From NCBI GenBank assembly GCA_934102335.1, contig CAKOSP010000004.1:1-64000 (forward strand): 64,000 nt of DNA. Direction: 5' to 3'. Below, one piece after another: positions 52,593 to 61,531 of the stretch. The position numbers and the translations under genes are program-made. The first letter of the stretch is position 1. Every line of letters begins with the position of its first letter. A model generated the notes under the pieces. The model did no database searches. It was not told the DNA's origin and saw only the letters and a program-made list of their open reading frames with translations. The DNA is from an uncultured Bacilli bacterium (GTDB lineage Bacteria; Bacillota_I; Bacilli_A; RF39; UBA660).

Positions 52593-54447
52593 GATTTGCG
52601 TACTCCTTTTTTAAATAAACTGCTAAGACTGCTATATCTGATGGATTTACTCCGCTTATTCTAGTCGCTTGAGCTATGGAAATAGGCCTAACTTTATTTA
52701 ATTTTTGTTTTGCTTCACTTGCTAAGTTTTTTATAGAATTATAATCAATATCTTCAGGTATCTTCTTACTTTCTAGTTTTCTTAACTTAGCAGCTTCAGT
52801 ATAAGCTTTTTTAATATATCCTTCGTATTTTGTTTCTATTTCTACTTGCTCTTTTACCTCCTTAGGATAATCAATTTTTATTAATTGTTCTAATAAATCC
52901 ATAGTTATTTCTGGCCTTTTTAAAAAATTAATTGCATAATCTGTTTTTAAGGAAGTTTTTATATTAGCCTGTTCTAAAATATTTTTTATTGTTTCAGTTA
53001 CTTTAATCTTAGTGGTTGATAAATATTGTTTTAATTCTTCTATTTGTTGTTTTTTTAATTGAAAATTTTCATATTGTTTTTCAGTTATAGTCTTAAATTC
53101 GTGAGCATATTCTCTTAATCTTAAATCAGCATTATCATGACGAAGTAATAATCTAAATTCAGCTCTTGATGTAAGCATTCGGTATGGTTCAATTGTTCCT
53201 TTAGTAACTAAATCATCAAGCAATACACCTATATATGCTTCATCTCTTTTTAGAATAAATGGGGATTTATTTTGTAGTTTCAAAACTGCATTTATACCTG
53301 CTACAATACCCTGTCCTGCGGCCTCTTCATATCCACTTGTACCATTAATTTGCCCTGCAGTAAATAAATTTTCAATAATTTTATTTTCTTCGCTTGCTTT
53401 AATTTGAATTGGATCTATGGCATCGTATTCAATAGCATAAGCATATTTAGTTATCTTAGCATTTTCTAAGCCCTTTAAACTATGAACCATTTTTTCTTGA
53501 ATATCTTCTGGCATGCTTGTAGAAAAACCTTGGATATACCAATCTGAATAGTAATCACTTTCAGGTTCTAAAAATAATTGATGTCTTTCTTTATCTTTAA
53601 ATCTAACAATCTTATCTTCAATTGATGGACAATAACGTGGGCCTATACCGGTTGCGTATCCTCCATACATTGCACTTTTATCTAAATTATCTCTAATAAT
53701 TTTATGAGTTTTTTCGTTTGTATAAACTAGATAGCAACTTCTTTGGTTTTTAGGGTCATAATTTGGTTCATCATCAAATGAAAAAGTATAAGCTTTATTA
53801 TCACCTTTTTCTTCTTGTAACTGAGAAAAATCTATTGAAGATGCTTCGATTCTTTCTGGGGTTCCCGTTTTTAATCTTAAAATATTTAAACCATATTTTT
53901 TTAAATTATCTGATAAGTGGTTAGATCTATCTTCTCCATGAGGACCTCCAGGATGATTTTTAGAACCAATTAGTATATTTGATTTAGTGTAAGTTCCTGT
54001 TGTTAATATTACTGCTTTACTAGTTATTTTTTCATTATTATCAAGGATTACGCCACATACCTTATTATTATCGATTATTAAATCTTCCACTTTTCCTTCT
54101 TTTATAGTTAAATTATCAGTATCTTTTAAGGCCTTCAACATATTTTTAGGATATGTAATTTTATCAGCTTGTGCTCTTAGACATCTAACTGCTGGACCTT
54201 TAGAACTATTTAACATTTTCATCTGAAATTGTGATTTATCGGCTATCTTTCCCATTAATCCACCTAAGGCATCAACTTCTCTTACTATTACACCTTTAGA
54301 TGTACCTCCTATTGAAGGATTACATGGCATATCAGCAATATTTTCTATCCTTAATGTAATTAATAAAGTTTTCATTCCCATTTTGGCGGCTATGTGGGAT
54401 GCTTCACATCCAGCGTGTCCTCCACCAACAACTATAATATCATACAT
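52585..54447 (-). CDS. mnmG: tRNA uridine-5-carboxymethylaminomethyl modification enzyme MnmG
   Basis: An FAD-binding Rossmann start (MYDIIVVGGGHAGCEAS), PCNPSIGGTSKGVIVREVDALGG, RCLRAQADK, FTAGQINGTSGYEEAAGQG and a C-terminal helical domain (RISGVNPSDIAVL). With MnmE it installs cmnm5 at U34 of several tRNAs. I choose ATG 54447 (620 aa); the longer frame runs into mnmE. Confidence 0.97.
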   Translation of the reverse strand: MYDIIVVGGGHAGCEASHIAAKMGMKTLLITLRIENIADMPCNPSIGGTSKGVIVREVDALGGLMGKIADKSQFQMKMLNSSKGPAVRCLRAQADKITYPKNMLKALKDTDNLTIKEGKVEDLIIDNNKVCGVILDNNEKITSKAVILTTGTYTKSNILIGSKNHPGGPHGEDRSNHLSDNLKKYGLNILRLKTGTPERIEASSIDFSQLQEEKGDNKAYTFSFDDEPNYDPKNQRSCYLVYTNEKTHKIIRDNLDKSAMYGGYATGIGPRYCPSIEDKIVRFKDKERHQLFLEPESDYYSDWYIQGFSTSMPEDIQEKMVHSLKGLENAKITKYAYAIEYDAIDPIQIKASEENKIIENLFTAGQINGTSGYEEAAGQGIVAGINAVLKLQNKSPFILKRDEAYIGVLLDDLVTKGTIEPYRMLTSRAEFRLLLRHDNADLRLREYAHEFKTITEKQYENFQLKKQQIEELKQYLSTTKIKVTETIKNILEQANIKTSLKTDYAINFLKRPEITMDLLEQLIKIDYPKEVKEQVEIETKYEGYIKKAYTEAAKLRKLESKKIPEDIDYNSIKNLASEAKQKLNKVRPISIAQATRISGVNPSDIAVLAVYLKKEYANHE

Positions 54448-54455
54448 TTTTTCAT

Positions 54456-55802
54456 CTACTTTCCTAGGCAAAAATTACTAAAGATTGTATCTACTAACTC
54501 ATCAGCATAATTAGCACCTATAACCTCTCCTAAGTAATTCCATGCATTTTTTATATCTATTTCTATTAAATCTACTGGTACTGACTCTTTCAAAGACATA
54601 GCGTTTTCTATTGATGTTAAAGATTTTTTAATTAAACTTAACTGTCTTATATTTGATATATAAGTCATATCTTTATTTACTATTTTATTTAATGAAAATT
54701 TAGAAATTATTTTTTCTTTTAATGGTCTTATGGCTTCTAATGATTTGGTATTACCAATTACAATGTCATATGTTTTTTCAATATTTACAATATTTTGAAT
54801 ATCCGTTTTATTTATAAACACTATCGCATTATTTTTATTATTTATTAGTTCAAGTAAATCTTTATCTTCCTTTTCTAGAATATTACTTCCATCTAAAACT
54901 AAAATTACTAAATCAGCTTTATTTATTACTTCTATACTTTTATTTACACCAATTTTTTCTACTACATCGTCTGTATCATGAATTCCTGCAGTGTCAATGA
55001 AATCTACTTGTACTCCATTTAATGTTATGGATCCTTCAACTATATCTCTTGTTGTTCCAGCAACGTCTGTTACTATTGCTTTTTGTTCATCTAATAAAGT
55101 ATTTAATAAACTACTTTTACCCACGTTTGGTTTACCTATTATAGCTATTTTTATTCCGTTTGATACTATTCGTCCATTTTCTGAATCTTTTAATATTTGT
55201 TTTAAGGAGTTTTTTATATCTTTTAAATTGTCTGTTAATAATTTGTTTGTAACTTCTAATTCATCAGTGTATTCAGGATAATCTATATTTACTTCTATGT
55301 TTGCTAATATTTTTGCTAATTTATCCCTTAAACTAACTATTTCTTCATTTATTTTACCATTTACTTGGTTTATTGCTAGTGTTCTCGCGGCATCTGTTTT
55401 AGCTACAATTAATTCATTTACTGCTTCTGCTTGAGTTAAATCAATTCTTCCATTTAAAAAAGCTCTCTTGGTAAATTCCCCTGGTTCGGCTAACCTTGCT
55501 CCATGCTCAATTAACAAACTAAGTATTTTGTTTGTTGTATTGATACCACCATGACAATTTATCTCGATAATATCTTCTTTCGTATAGGTTTTAGGAGATA
55601 ACATTATCATTAATAATACTTCATCTATTATATTTTCTTTGTCTACTACGTGACAATAATTTATTGTGTGGCTTTTAAGGGATTTTAAATCTATATTTAC
55701 TATTTCATTTGTTATGTTTATTGCTTCAGGTCCGGACACTCTAACTATTGAAATAGCACCAATTCCTGGACTTGTAGATATAGCACATATTGTATCATTC
55801 AT
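54456..55802 (-). CDS. mnmE: tRNA modification GTPase MnmE
   Basis: A folate-binding N-terminal domain (TICAISTSPGIGAISIVR), a Ras-like G domain with GKPNVGKSSLLN, TDVAGTTRDIVEG, DTAG and NKTD, and the C-terminal FCLGK with the catalytic-type Cys. It partners MnmG. 448 aa; AAGTGA precedes the ATG. Confidence 0.97.
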   Translation of the reverse strand: MNDTICAISTSPGIGAISIVRVSGPEAINITNEIVNIDLKSLKSHTINYCHVVDKENIIDEVLLMIMLSPKTYTKEDIIEINCHGGINTTNKILSLLIEHGARLAEPGEFTKRAFLNGRIDLTQAEAVNELIVAKTDAARTLAINQVNGKINEEIVSLRDKLAKILANIEVNIDYPEYTDELEVTNKLLTDNLKDIKNSLKQILKDSENGRIVSNGIKIAIIGKPNVGKSSLLNTLLDEQKAIVTDVAGTTRDIVEGSITLNGVQVDFIDTAGIHDTDDVVEKIGVNKSIEVINKADLVILVLDGSNILEKEDKDLLELINNKNNAIVFINKTDIQNIVNIEKTYDIVIGNTKSLEAIRPLKEKIISKFSLNKIVNKDMTYISNIRQLSLIKKSLTSIENAMSLKESVPVDLIEIDIKNAWNYLGEVIGANYADELVDTIFSNFCLGK

Positions 55803-55861
55803 AGTATCACTTCTTTTCTCGGGGGTATTATAGCAAAAAATATCTAAAATTACAATGCATT

Positions 55862-55886
55862 AAAAAAGAGTAGATTTTTCTACTCT
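55862..55886 (-). terminator. Terminator of jag, enclosing its stop codon
   Basis: AGAGTAGA (55867-55874), loop TTTT and TCTACTCT (55879-55886), then T6 on the minus strand. The stop TAG is inside the stem. It separates the rpmH-rnpA-yidC-jag unit from mnmE. Confidence 0.88.
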
Positions 55887-56485
55887 GGTTCAATTACAAC
55901 ATGTCTTTTTGGTTCTTCACCTTCACTGTGAGTTGTTACTCCTTTAAAGTCAGTTAAGGCATTGTGAATTAATCTTCTATCATATGATGTCATATTTTCT
56001 AAAATAGCTTTTGTTTTGGTTTTAGCTACATCTTTAGCTGTTTGCTTTGCTAAACGAATTATTTTTTTATCTCTTATTTCTTTATAATTTTCTACATCTA
56101 AAATTACACGTAGTTGGCAATTAGTTTCTAAAAGTATTTTTTGTCTAACTAATACTTCTAAGGCTTTTAAAGTTTGACCATTTTTTCCTATTAAGATTTG
56201 ATTATTATTAGAATACATTTTTATTATTTTATAATCATCTTTATTTTTTATTTCAAATTTTACTTCTAATCCTAAATTAGTTATTAATTCGTTTAAGTAA
56301 GATTTAATCATTTCGTAAACATCATCTTTTTTAATAATTGTTACTTCGTAAGAATCACTTTTGAAAAGTTTACCTTTTTTTAATTCACTTGAATATAAAA
56401 TGTCATCCTTTGTTAGATTACTTTCATTATAAAATTGTTCTAGTATTTCTTCGACTGTTTTACCTTCTTTAATTATTTTTTCCAT
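55880..56485 (-). CDS. jag: RNA-binding protein Jag/KhpB
   Basis: Jag_N domain, a KH domain (NQILIGKNGQTLKALEVLVR) and an R3H domain (MTSYDRRLIHNALTDFKGV, GEEPKRHVVIEP). With KhpA it binds RNA and affects cell elongation. 201 aa. It overlaps the end of yidC by 17 nt. Confidence 0.93.
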   Translation of the reverse strand: MEKIIKEGKTVEEILEQFYNESNLTKDDILYSSELKKGKLFKSDSYEVTIIKKDDVYEMIKSYLNELITNLGLEVKFEIKNKDDYKIIKMYSNNNQILIGKNGQTLKALEVLVRQKILLETNCQLRVILDVENYKEIRDKKIIRLAKQTAKDVAKTKTKAILENMTSYDRRLIHNALTDFKGVTTHSEGEEPKRHVVIEPE

Positions 56486-57497
56486 ACTTCATGCCTTCTT
56501 TTTCTTTTAATTTTTGTGTAACCCTTTTTTTGTTCTTTTTTTCTGGTTTACTACCAGTTATTTGATTAACAATAATTGTTTGAACTGAGATAAATGCATA
56601 AGTTATTATCCAGTACAATCCTACTGCAGTTGGAAGACTAAAAGATGTAAATAAAATCATTACGGTCATTACTTTTGTCATCATAGACATCTGTTTTTGA
56701 GCATCTGCTCCTTGAGTAGTCATAGATTGACTCATTGAATATTTAAATGAAAAATATGTTGATAATCCTATTAAAATTACTAAAATTAAATATGAGTAAT
56801 GGCCTTTGGAAATACCCACATATGGTGTCATACCCAAATTCCATCCAAATAATGATTGTTGATAAATTGTTGGTATTCTATAAATAGCTTGTAGAAAAGC
56901 AAAGAAAATTGGTAATTGAATAAATGCAAGAAGGCATCCAAGAACCGGGCTAACTTTATACTTTTTATAAACCATCATAGTTTCTTGAGACTTCATCATT
57001 AATGATTCATTATCGGTTCTATTTTGATATTTCTTTTCAATCTTTTGAATTTCTGGTGCAGCTTTTTGCATGTTTTTACTTTGTTTTTGACTTCTTACTT
57101 GTAGTGGTAATAATATCACTCTTATTAAAAGTCCAATTATTATTAATGATATACCTAAATTATTAACAACGTTTCCTAGTTTGATTATTAAATAAGCTAA
57201 AGGTTTAACAAATAAAAATTGCCACAAACTTGTTGATTCATTTGAAGTAATTTTAAATTCTTCACAATTTGGTAATTCTTCCATCTTAATATCTAGTTGA
57301 TCATTATATTTTTCATATAATTCATATAATTCTGTATTTTCTTCGGGCTTACACATTATATTTTTCTGTAACATCTGCCCTGTTTCTTCGTATTTTACTA
57401 TTTCATTATTTTCATTTTTTAAATAATTATTCTTTCCGCATCCGGATGTTAATAAAATACAAATTACTAACATTAATATTTTAATTTGTTTTTTCAT
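56469..57497 (-). CDS. yidC: Membrane protein insertase YidC (SpoIIIJ/OxaA type)
   Basis: A lipoprotein signal (ILLTSGCGKN) is followed by an extracellular segment and the five-helix YidC core with LLIRVILLPLQVRSQKQSKN, where the groove Arg is present, KYKVSPVLGCLLAF and LPTAVGLYWI. It inserts membrane proteins at the membrane. The 342-aa length is longer than usual (~260-280) because of an N-terminal extracellular insertion. Overlaps rnpA by 17 nt. Confidence 0.94.
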   Translation of the reverse strand: MKKQIKILMLVICILLTSGCGKNNYLKNENNEIVKYEETGQMLQKNIMCKPEENTELYELYEKYNDQLDIKMEELPNCEEFKITSNESTSLWQFLFVKPLAYLIIKLGNVVNNLGISLIIIGLLIRVILLPLQVRSQKQSKNMQKAAPEIQKIEKKYQNRTDNESLMMKSQETMMVYKKYKVSPVLGCLLAFIQLPIFFAFLQAIYRIPTIYQQSLFGWNLGMTPYVGISKGHYSYLILVILIGLSTYFSFKYSMSQSMTTQGADAQKQMSMMTKVMTVMILFTSFSLPTAVGLYWIITYAFISVQTIIVNQITGSKPEKKNKKRVTQKLKEKEGMKYGKNN

Positions 57498-57822
57498 TAT
57501 TCTCCTTTTTCAAAGTTAACTGCAATGTTTCGTCTAATTTAGAAAAATCTGCATTTAAACTTTCTTTCCTTATTATTATAATATAATTTGTTTTATTTTT
57601 AAATAATAATTTATTATTATCAATAATATTACGATATCTTCTTTTTAATGCATTTCTAATTACTGCATTTCCAACTTTTTTTGATACTGCCACTCCGAAT
57701 AAAGTTTTATTAACATCATTTTCTTTTGAACATAAAACAAAATATTTTGTCTTTACTTGCTTGCCATTTTTAATAATATCATCAAAACTTTCATGACGTT
57801 TTATCATTTCGGTTCTTTTCAT
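57481..57822 (-). CDS. rnpA: Ribonuclease P protein component
   Basis: The basic 113-aa protein includes FGVAVSKKVGNAVIRNALKR, RYRNIIDNN and the RNR-box region. It binds RNase P RNA in tRNA 5' maturation. ATG 57822 follows AAAGGTG. The rpmH-rnpA-yidC-jag order is the standard one next to oriC. Confidence 0.94.
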   Translation of the reverse strand: MKRTEMIKRHESFDDIIKNGKQVKTKYFVLCSKENDVNKTLFGVAVSKKVGNAVIRNALKRRYRNIIDNNKLLFKNKTNYIIIIRKESLNADFSKLDETLQLTLKKENNEKTN

Positions 57823-57843
57823 TATATATATACACCTTTTTTC

Positions 57844-57874
57844 TAAAAAAAAACACATCAAAAATTAATGTGTT
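57844..57874 (-). terminator. Hairpin after rpmH (terminator or attenuator)
   Basis: AACACAT (57852-57858) pairs with ATGTGTT (57868-57874), followed by T9 on the minus strand. It contains the rpmH stop and lies ahead of rnpA. It may lower rnpA expression relative to rpmH. Confidence 0.7.
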
Positions 57875-57993
57875 AAAACTTTACGACCTTTTTTACGACG
57901 TCTATTAACAATGCCTGTACCTGCTTCTTTTCTTGCAAAAAAGCCATGAGTTTTAGCTGTTTTTTTCTTATTTGGTTGCCATGTTCTTTTCAT
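57865..57993 (-). CDS. rpmH: 50S ribosomal protein L34
   Basis: A 42-aa basic protein beginning MKRTWQPNKKKTAKTHGF and ending RRRKKGRKVLTH, the unmistakable L34 pattern. AAGGAGTGA precedes the ATG. It marks the left border of oriC. The gene is too short for most ORF cut-offs. Confidence 0.97.
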   Translation of the reverse strand: MKRTWQPNKKKTAKTHGFFARKEAGTGIVNRRRKKGRKVLTH

Positions 57994-58319
57994 AAAAGCA
58001 ATCACTCCTTTTTTATAGCTTTTTTATTATATTATTAAAAGTTGTAAAAAGTCAAGGAAAATTAAATATTTTTACTTATTAACACAATTAACAACAATTA
58101 ACAAACATCTTATAAACATATTAACATATTAACAAACTCCTTTTTAAAAATTTTGTTGATATGTGTTGATAACTTAAATATATCTAGATTTTACCTATGT
58201 TTTTTTGTTGATAAATATGTTAATATATGGTTTATAACTTAATTGTTTTAAAAATTACTTTCATTTTTTGTTAAAATGTTTTACAATTTAGTTGGATTAA
58301 TGGTTAGTGGGGTGAGGTA
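57994..58319. other. oriC: oriC, upstream (rpmH-dnaA) part
   Basis: A 326-bp gene-free, extremely A+T-rich interval between rpmH and dnaA, which diverge here. DnaA-box-like 9-mers are TTATAAACA (58110), TGTTGATAT (58154), TGTTGATAA (58164) and TGTTGATAA (58206), close to TTATCCACA but in the TTATCAACA form. Repeated ATTAACA runs (58085-58135) resemble an unwinding element. Gene polarity reverses here. Promoter of dnaA also lies within. Confidence 0.85.
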
Positions 58320-59663
58320 ATGAAAACTGACGAAATCTTTAAAACTTTTTTAAATGATATTGAAAATGTTGTTCCACCTAGTTCTTTTAATATATGGTTT
58401 AAAGATTTAGAGTTAGTTTCAATAGACTCTGATACCATAACGATTAAAATTCCAATGGAAATACATCGTAAATTACTAACCACAACTTATTATGAAATTG
58501 TTCAACAAGCTTTTTATGGAATACTTGGAAAAGATTATAAAATTAAATATGTTTTAGAAAAAGAAATAGAAGAAATTAATGTAGCTCCAAAAATAGAGCA
58601 AAAGGAAGAAATAGAGTGGAATACTAATTTAAATCCAGATCTTACTTTTGAAAACTTTGTAGTTGGAGATTCTAATAGATTGGCATTTGTTGCAGCTAAG
58701 TCAGTAGCGGCGGCACCTGGCACTATTCACAATCCTTTGTTTATGTATGGAAGAAGTGGACTTGGCAAAACTCATTTAATGCATGCAATAGGAAATTATA
58801 TAACCACACATAGTGATAAAAAAGTTCTTTATACCACAAGTAATGATTTTAGAACAGATTATACTGGGATTGCCAATGTAAATAGGGGAATTGATAGTAT
58901 TAATTATGCCAATGAATTTAAGAATAAATATCGTAATGTTGATATTTTGTTGATAGATGATATACAGTTTTTAGTAGATAGTGAAAGGACACAGCAAGAA
59001 TTTTTCCATACTTTTGAAGCTCTTCATCAGGCTAATAAGCAAATTGTTATCACATCAGATAGATCTCCAGATGATTTAAAAAAGATTGAAGAGAGATTAA
59101 GAAGTCGTTTTATGTGGGGACTTCCAGTAGATATTTATCCACCAGATTTTGAATTAAGATGTGAAATTATTAAGGCGAAAATAAAAAATACAAGCATTGA
59201 AAATAAAATAAATAAAGATGTTATTGAGTTTATTGCAAATAATGCATCTTCAGATGTTAGACATATTGAAGGTACATTAAATAGATTAATGGCCTATACA
59301 GCGATGATGATTCCAGAAAAAATTACTTTAGAATTTGCAATAGAAGCATTAAAAGACTACGTTAATAACAATATATACGCTGATAATTCTATTGGTGGAA
59401 TTCAAAAGGTTGTAGCAGATTATTTTAAAATAACTGTGGATGACTTAAAGAGTAAAAAAAGAAATAGCAAAGTAGTAAGACCAAGACATATAGCAATGTT
59501 TTTATGCAGAATGGAAACTGATGAAAATTTAGCTAAAATAGGTTTAGAATTTGGGGGGAGGGATCATTCAACTGTAGTAGCAGCTGTTGAAAAAATGAAA
59601 TATGATTCAGAACATGATGATAATTTGAAAAAAATGTTGAAAGAAATTAAAGAAAAGTTATAA
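58320..59663 (+). CDS. dnaA: Chromosomal replication initiator DnaA
   Basis: 447 aa. Domain I, a short linker, an AAA+ domain with Walker A GRSGLGKTHLMH (about 144-155) and IDDIQFL, and a domain IV DNA-binding signature GLEFGGRDHSTVVAAVEKM. It binds oriC boxes and opens the duplex. GTGAGG lies just upstream of the ATG. Confidence 0.98.
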   Translation: MKTDEIFKTFLNDIENVVPPSSFNIWFKDLELVSIDSDTITIKIPMEIHRKLLTTTYYEIVQQAFYGILGKDYKIKYVLEKEIEEINVAPKIEQKEEIEWNTNLNPDLTFENFVVGDSNRLAFVAAKSVAAAPGTIHNPLFMYGRSGLGKTHLMHAIGNYITTHSDKKVLYTTSNDFRTDYTGIANVNRGIDSINYANEFKNKYRNVDILLIDDIQFLVDSERTQQEFFHTFEALHQANKQIVITSDRSPDDLKKIEERLRSRFMWGLPVDIYPPDFELRCEIIKAKIKNTSIENKINKDVIEFIANNASSDVRHIEGTLNRLMAYTAMMIPEKITLEFAIEALKDYVNNNIYADNSIGGIQKVVADYFKITVDDLKSKKRNSKVVRPRHIAMFLCRMETDENLAKIGLEFGGRDHSTVVAAVEKMKYDSEHDDNLKKMLKEIKEKL

Positions 59664-59750
59664 TATGTTGATAAGTGTTATTAAGTTTTTTAAGAAATAT
59701 TAAAGAAAAATGAACTTATTTAATGACTTATCAACATTATCAACGTTATA
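59664..59750. other. oriC, downstream (dnaA-dnaN) DnaA-box cluster
   Basis: TGTTGATAA (59666-59674), TTATCAACA (59728-59736) and TTATCAACG (59737-59745) crowd into the dnaA-dnaN gap. With the boxes upstream of dnaA this makes a bipartite origin, like B. subtilis. DnaA binding here may also regulate dnaN. Confidence 0.8.
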
Positions 59751-59782
59751 ATAATAATAAATTTAAGAAAGAAGGAGAAAAG

Positions 59783-60904
59783 ATGAAATTTACAATTGAA
59801 AAAAATATTATTTTAGAAGCGTTAAACAACGTAACCAGAGCATTATCACAAAAACTAACAATTCCCGTTTTAAGTGGAATTAAATTTGAATTAAACGATG
59901 AAGGACTTTATTTAACTGCTAGTGATTCAGAACTAACTATTAAGTGTTTTATTCCAGAAAAAGATATTAAACATATTGATGGAAAAGGAATTGTTATTAT
60001 TCAAAGTAAATATATTTTAGATATAATAAAGAAAATGCCTTCAGATATAATTAATTTTGAAAAAAATGATGAATTAAAAATAAAGATATCAACAGATAGT
60101 AACGAATATATGTTAAATTGCTTTAATCCTGATGATTATCCAAATATTGTTATAGAAGAAAGTAAAGAATCAATACAAGTACAAGCTCAAGTTTTAAAAG
60201 AAATTATTAATCAAACTAGTTATGCTATGTCAACACAAGAAGTTAGACCATTATTAACTGGATTAAATATGAAAATAACTGGAGATATCTTAGAATGTAT
60301 TGCAACAGATTCTTATAGATTATCTAAAAAAGTAGTAAATGTGGAAAACTCTAAAGAAATAAACATGAATGTAGTAATTCCTGGTAGAAATATTAATGAA
60401 TTAGAAAAAATATTGGAAGATACTGATAAAATTGTAGAAATTCATATTTTTAATAATAAATTATTGTTTATATATAATAATATAATGATTCAAAGCAATT
60501 TGTTAAGTGGACAATATCCACAAACTAGTCATTTTATTCCTAATGATTTTGCTTATATGATTAATTTATCTTTAAGAGATTACTTTGATGCTATAGATCG
60601 TGCGGCTTTACTTGCTCAAAATAAAGATAAAAACATAGTTAAAATGAAAGTCCAAGATAAAGAAATGGTTATTTCCAGTGGTGCTGTTGAAATAGGAAAA
60701 ACTGAAGAAACATTAAAAATTGATAGTAATAAAAAAGAAAAAATTGAAGTATCATTTAGTTCAAAATATATGTTAGATGCTTTAAAAGTTATTAAAGATG
60801 ATAATATTTTATTATTAATGAACGATGATGATAAACCAATTCTTATAAAACCAGTAAATGATGAAAATTTAACAGAGTTAATCTTACCAATAAAAACATT
60901 TTAA
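59783..60904 (+). CDS. dnaN: DNA polymerase III beta sliding clamp
   Basis: Three-domain clamp of 373 aa: MKFTIEKNIILEALNNV, then TGLNMKITGDILECIATDSY, and the end NLTELILPIKTF. It tethers the polymerase to DNA. I choose ATG 59783, 4 nt after GGAG in GAAGGAGAAAAG; a longer frame starts inside DnaA boxes. Confidence 0.97.
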   Translation: MKFTIEKNIILEALNNVTRALSQKLTIPVLSGIKFELNDEGLYLTASDSELTIKCFIPEKDIKHIDGKGIVIIQSKYILDIIKKMPSDIINFEKNDELKIKISTDSNEYMLNCFNPDDYPNIVIEESKESIQVQAQVLKEIINQTSYAMSTQEVRPLLTGLNMKITGDILECIATDSYRLSKKVVNVENSKEINMNVVIPGRNINELEKILEDTDKIVEIHIFNNKLLFIYNNIMIQSNLLSGQYPQTSHFIPNDFAYMINLSLRDYFDAIDRAALLAQNKDKNIVKMKVQDKEMVISSGAVEIGKTEETLKIDSNKKEKIEVSFSSKYMLDALKVIKDDNILLLMNDDDKPILIKPVNDENLTELILPIKTF

Positions 60905-60933
60905 TAACATTTTTTATAAATGTTATTTTTTTT
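60903..60933 (+). terminator. Terminator of dnaN
   Basis: AATAACAT (60903-60910) pairs with ATGTTATT (60920-60927), followed by a T-tract. It begins inside the dnaN stop codon. Confidence 0.8.
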
Positions 60934-60986
60934 GACAATTTTTTTCAAAACAAGTAATTATTATATAGCGTATTTCAGGAGGGATT

Positions 60987-61442
60987 ATGATTAATTATAT
61001 TGTAAATAAAGATACGCTTATGTTGATTAGTGAAGATAATAATGGAGTAATTTATACTAAAGATGGAAAGATAGTTATTAACAAGTTACCAACAGATATT
61101 ATTAAAACTAGTTGCCTATATTATGGAAGTACATTAGAAGGCAGAATGAAATTTACTAAAGATGTTTTAGGTGTTACATATAAATGTCCAATAGTAGTTA
61201 GCGAAACTGATAACTTAATAATGTTTCCTACAAGTTGTTATAAGGATAAAAATTGTTGTTGGATATGTTTTAACCAAATATTAAATTATTATATGCTTGA
61301 TAAATATAAGATAAAATTAGTATTTAAAAATAATAAAGAAATATTAATTGATTTACCTATAGGTACACTTGAAAAGCAAATATTAAGATCTTCTAGATTA
61401 TTTGCTATTTTAAATAGTCGAAAACAACAAAATTTGGTTTAA
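60987..61442 (+). CDS. comK: ComK-like competence transcription factor
   Basis: The 151-aa protein aligns along its length with ComK. Shared elements are NYIVNKDTLMLI, the KLPTDIIKTSCLYYGSTLEG block (Bacillus: a similar Ser-Cys-x-Tyr-Tyr-Gly-Ser-Ser-Leu-Glu-Gly), IVVSETDNLIMFPTS and CWICFNQI. ComK activates DNA-uptake genes. Bacillus ComK is ~192 aa, so the C-terminus is shorter here. AGGAGG precedes the ATG. It occupies the dnaN-recF gap, where an S4-domain gene (yaaA) usually sits. Confidence 0.82.
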   Translation: MINYIVNKDTLMLISEDNNGVIYTKDGKIVINKLPTDIIKTSCLYYGSTLEGRMKFTKDVLGVTYKCPIVVSETDNLIMFPTSCYKDKNCCWICFNQILNYYMLDKYKIKLVFKNNKEILIDLPIGTLEKQILRSSRLFAILNSRKQQNLV

Positions 61443-61457
61443 AAATTGTTATTTATA

Positions 61458-61466
61458 TGTTATAAT
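61458..61466 (+). promoter_or_regulatory. Extended -10 promoter of recF-gyrB
   Basis: TGTTATAAT (hexamer 61461-61466) follows the comK-like stop. No good -35 is seen, which fits an extended -10 promoter. Its 60-nt leader carries a small AATAC/GTATT hairpin. Confidence 0.5.
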
Positions 61467-61531
61467 TAATATGTGTATAGGAGTACCTAAAGCACCCAAA
61501 TTTTTAATACAGAGTATTTTAGAGGGTAAAT

